This document shows positions 61,205-64,000 of a stretch of 64,000 nt of DNA, in pieces; positions within the stretch are counted from its first letter, which is position 1, and each line of letters opens with the position of its first letter. The DNA lies in the NCBI GenBank assembly GCA_964058845.1, contig CAXKVR010000038.1, positions 186,001 through 250,000 on the forward strand. The letters run 5' to 3'. The notes beneath the pieces were generated by a model. It was given only the letters and a program-made list of their open reading frames with translations. It made no database searches and had not been told where the DNA came from. The stretch comes from Carex sylvatica. Lineage: Eukaryota; Streptophyta; Magnoliopsida; Poales; Cyperaceae. Made by a program: the position numbers and the translations under genes.

Positions 61205-61679
61205 ATATATATATATATATTTTTTATAAACTAACATATCATTCCAGCATTGTTGGAATATTTGACAACACTGAATAGGTCTAAAATGTAATGTCGTAGT
61301 TGTGAGAGGTGGGAAACTTGTTGTACTTTATCCTGTTGGGGAAGTGCTAACACATAGATAAGTGGTTTTATACAATTTAATATCTCATAAAATCATATAT
61401 ATCTAGGGTTCTTTTTTTTTTTTGGTGACTTCGAAATGCCGTACTTCTTTTCGTGGTGACACATTTAGTCGCATGTGATCTCCTGGCTTAAATTACCTAG
61501 ATAGTCTCCGGATGTTTGCATTTTTTTTTTTTCGATCATTCTTCAAGCAGTATCTCGTTTTCTTCAAATAAGTTGAGTCATGTCTAATAACTCCAGTGCC
61601 TCTGAGCTCGCAACATGATAATCAAATAAGTTTTAGCATACCTGCCACGAGTTATGTTGCCATCTCTTCTTCCCCATAC
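61205..61679 (-). other. Likely retroelement interior downstream of gag, degenerate
   Basis: No protease or polymerase domain could be read on the minus strand; poly-T runs and short frames only. Confidence 0.35.
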
Positions 61680-62832
61680 ATTTATTTGACTTCTTCAATA
61701 ACATTTGCACAGTCACAGGTGCATTGATGCACATGTACTCCCACTCGATTGTTGCTCCGATTTCCATTCCTGTTATTGTTGTAGCCACCTGATCCTCTTA
61801 CAAAAGGTGCTCGGTTGGTAGTATTACCGGTTGAAGTCTGTGGTCTGACGTAACCTCGGTTAAGACCTTCATTTTGAATTGTTCTGCCTAACATAGCATG
61901 TCTCGGACAATCCTTGGCAAAATGTCTCGATTTGAAACACCGATGGCATAGACCGTTAAAGACACTACACTGAGAAATGGCATGGTTCTTGTTGCAGTGG
62001 TCACATTTTGCCTCACTGTTGGGTTGATAGTCGTTTCTTAGTTGGAAGGGTCTAGGATTTTTGTCGATCCTCAGTCGGACGTTTCTAGGGCCATTGTTCT
62101 AGCTAATGCGGGCCTCATATGACTCTGCGATGGAAGCCCTAGACATCAGGTCAGCAAGTTTGTCTATCCCCGGCAGGTCAATCAGTTGGGCAAGGCGAGG
62201 GTTTAGACCACCGAGATACTGTTGCCTCAGGCGAAATTCATCTTGAACAATATCAGAAGCGTACCTCATTAGGTTTTCAAATTTGGAATTGTATTATGTC
62301 ACTAGACCGTTTCCTTGTTTAAGACTAGTGAACTTCTGGCAGAGTACTTCTAGAGACCTTATATCCATATATCTTCCTTCGAATAGTCTTTCGAACTGTT
62401 CCCAAATTACCGATCTCGTGATTTGACACTTGGCTTCCTGCCACCAGAATCGAGCGTGTCTTTAAAAAAGTTGGGTAGCTAATTCCACTCTATTTTCTTC
62501 TGGGGCCCGTAGAATTTGGATTTTGTCTTTGATATTTGCAATCCAATTCTCAGCTGCTGCAAAATCACCGGTCCCATCGAATTGAATGAGCAGTAGAGCT
62601 CAAAGAATGTGTCTACTTCTCGAGGCCTTCTCTGCTTTGCATCCATGGCAACTCGAGCAATTCTCTCAAGACCTTGTAAGAGGGTCTGCAAGTGAATGGC
62701 TCCAGCTTGGGCATCGGCGGTGGGTGGGACAGGTTCTCTACTGTTGTCAGTATTTGCTCTAGTTCTAGATCGTCGTGGGACAGTTTCTCGATTGTTAGTG
62801 TTAATTCTAGTTCCGAGGCGTCCCCTCACCAT
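61680..62832 (-). pseudogene. Ty3/gypsy-type retrotransposon gag (broken)
   Basis: Read right to left from ATG at 62832: MVRGRLGTRINTNN and an acidic/basic N-terminal part; then, after a frame change near 62585, the Retrotrans_gag block (GDFAAAENWIANIKDKIQIL, ARFWWQEAK, WEQFERLFEGRYM) at about 62575-62360, QQYLGGLNPRLAQL at about 62225-62185, and a CCHC zinc knuckle CHRCFKSRHFAKDC (C-x2-C-x4-H-x4-C) near 61950-61910. Several stops interrupt it. Protease, RT, RNase H and integrase are missing. The LTR piece at 59636-60573 in the same orientation may belong to it. Confidence 0.9.
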
Positions 62833-62971
62833 GTCTATAGTTTAAGAATAAAATATTAATTTGAAATTGTTTTATATAAAAAAAAATTGACAAGAGAACT
62901 TAACAATTATTTTTTTATTTTATTTTTAATATAGAAAGATACCATGCATAAATGTACGTAGAAAAATCGAC
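62833..62971. other. AT-rich gag upstream sequence up to a retroelement junction
   Basis: Poly-A/T-rich leader; sequence changes abruptly at 62972, where the copy of the LTR piece begins. Confidence 0.5.
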
Positions 62972-63557
62972 GTGGATGCCGAAATAGCATGCGGTTTGGC
63001 TGAGATCCGCACAGGTGGTATAACCGTCTGCGGCAGTGAATCTGAATAGCATGCGGATGAAGGCATCCGTGCGCCTGAGGCTGAGATTTCAGAATTGTGT
63101 GTTTTATGCCTGTTTTTTCTCCAATATCATTGAAAATATGTAATTCTCTAAAATCAAGTGAAATAAAAAAAGGAATCTGATTCTCTATAAAATAAGCAAT
63201 TGTAACTCGATAAATATCAATAATTTAGACTAAGTGATAGGAAAAATAACGACTATTTTGACCCCTATCAGTGTGACTTCCTAAGGGTGGTATCAGAGAT
63301 AGGTTTATCATGATCCTAAACACGATAAACTAAATACCATTCTTTAAACATATAAGAAGGATAGTCATAAATCCTTCATATTTTGACCGCTTGACTTGAT
63401 AGTAAATATATTCAAAACTTAAATTTTTTTATATAGATACGAAGCTCTCATTAAGGATATTTGTTTGAACGGTTTAGATTTATTATTTGCTGACGATTCG
63501 ATAGATTTTGAAGGCCAGAAGCATATTGTTGATATACTATAGGAAACGCATTAGCCG
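62972..63557 (+). mobile_element. Second, partial copy of the 50641 LTR with its primer-binding site
   Basis: Matches 51999-52583 from GTGGATGCCGAAATAGCATG through the LTR end (CCCCTATCA at 63270), the primer-binding site TGGTATCAGAG (63288-63298) and into the interior, at over 90 percent identity by eye. The first 1.36 kb of the LTR is missing; the copy starts abruptly beside gypsy gag leader. Confidence 0.9.
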
Positions 63558-63580
63558 TACTCATATATATATATATATAT

Positions 63581-63987
63581 AGGAATATGCTAGCATGCTA
63601 TGTGTAGCATAGAGGGCCTCCGTGCAACAGCTCAATATTCGACTTTTCAAAATCCTAACAGTCGATCCGAACCGTTCATCTTGTTCTCCATATTGATATG
63701 TGTTTGGAGACCAAATTTTATATTTTTTGAAATATGTTTACTATTTTTTTAGATTTATTGAAAAATGCTGTTTTTTATGATCCAGATTTCCTGAAAACAG
63801 TGATTTTCAATAAATCTAAAAAATAGTAAAAAAATTCCAAAAAAATATAAAATTTGGTCTCCAAATACATATTAATATGGAGAACAAGATGAGCGGTTCG
63901 GATCGACCGTTAGGATTTTGAAAAGTCGAATATTGAGCCATTGCACGGAGGCCCTCTATGCTACGCATAGCATGCTAGCATATTCCT
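63581..63987. mobile_element. Complete foldback MITE, shared-core family, at the window edge
   Basis: Ends AGGAATATGCTAGCATGC and its inverse between TA microsatellites; outer arms share GCATAGAGGGCCTCCGTGCA. Both arms carry GTCGATCCGAACCGTTC and GGAGACCAAATTTTATATTT. The two arms are almost perfect complements over about 190 bases, so this copy is young. Confidence 0.95.
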
Positions 63988-64000
63988 ATATATATATATA

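Noticed and set aside
62972..63557. The second LTR piece as the 5' LTR of the gag at 61680-62832
   Set aside because: Orientation is opposite: its primer site points right while gag reads left, so they belong to different elements.
1..64000. tRNA, rRNA or other structured RNA genes
   Set aside because: Looked for tRNA B-box words and rRNA text on both strands and saw none; the TGGTATCAGAG strings are retrotransposon primer sites.

Overview
The window is nuclear DNA of a flowering plant: AT-rich, with GT-AG introns, plant gene families (RABA GTPase, meiotic MND1, PPR fragment) and dense plant-type transposons (Helitron, CACTA, hAT, LTR and LINE elements, MITEs). The species cannot be fixed from the sequence. 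Only three host genes are convincingly intact here: the 3' part of a RABA4-like Rab GTPase (1-1546, +), a four-exon plant gene of unknown function with a PDZ-like segment (23613-31321, +), and a complete ten-exon MND1 gene for meiotic recombination (41385-47059, +).

Region by region. 1-1546: Rab GTPase. 1547-5739: untranscribed-looking DNA with one CT-rich, spliced-looking 5' leader (2540-2935) and a probable Helitron 3' terminus at 5144. 5740-17735: a nest. An older dispersed element is split by a ~10.6 kb Helitron (about 5956-16533), which carries a decayed Rep/helicase gene, a ~1018 bp unit tandemly repeated about 2.4 times and a small broken ORF. A 572 bp foldback MITE (16927-17498) sits in the right arm of the split element. 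17736-23612: gene-poor, with a second copy of the dispersed repeat and a MITE. 23613-31321: the unknown gene, whose introns hold MITEs and a LINE remnant. 31322-41384: repeats, including a 1.6 kb inverted repeat and a ~3.9 kb element with inverted ends that holds a PPR gene fragment. 41385-47059: MND1. 47060-50640: a clean hAT-type MITE with 8 bp target duplication, CGTG-rich repeat DNA and a minisatellite.

50641-64000: nested retrotransposons. A ~1.66 kb LTR followed by a tRNA-Met primer-binding site is partly duplicated at 62972. A minus-strand Ty3/gypsy fragment (LTR pieces and gag) is interrupted by a complete-ended 5.55 kb CACTA element (54082-59632, TSD AAT). The CACTA element contains no transposase that I can see. 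Instead it carries intron-containing fragments of two unrelated host genes in one orientation: a TBC/RabGAP protein and the small subunit of DNA primase. This gene-capturing CACTA element is the most interesting object in the window. A MITE family with a shared core is present in at least six places.
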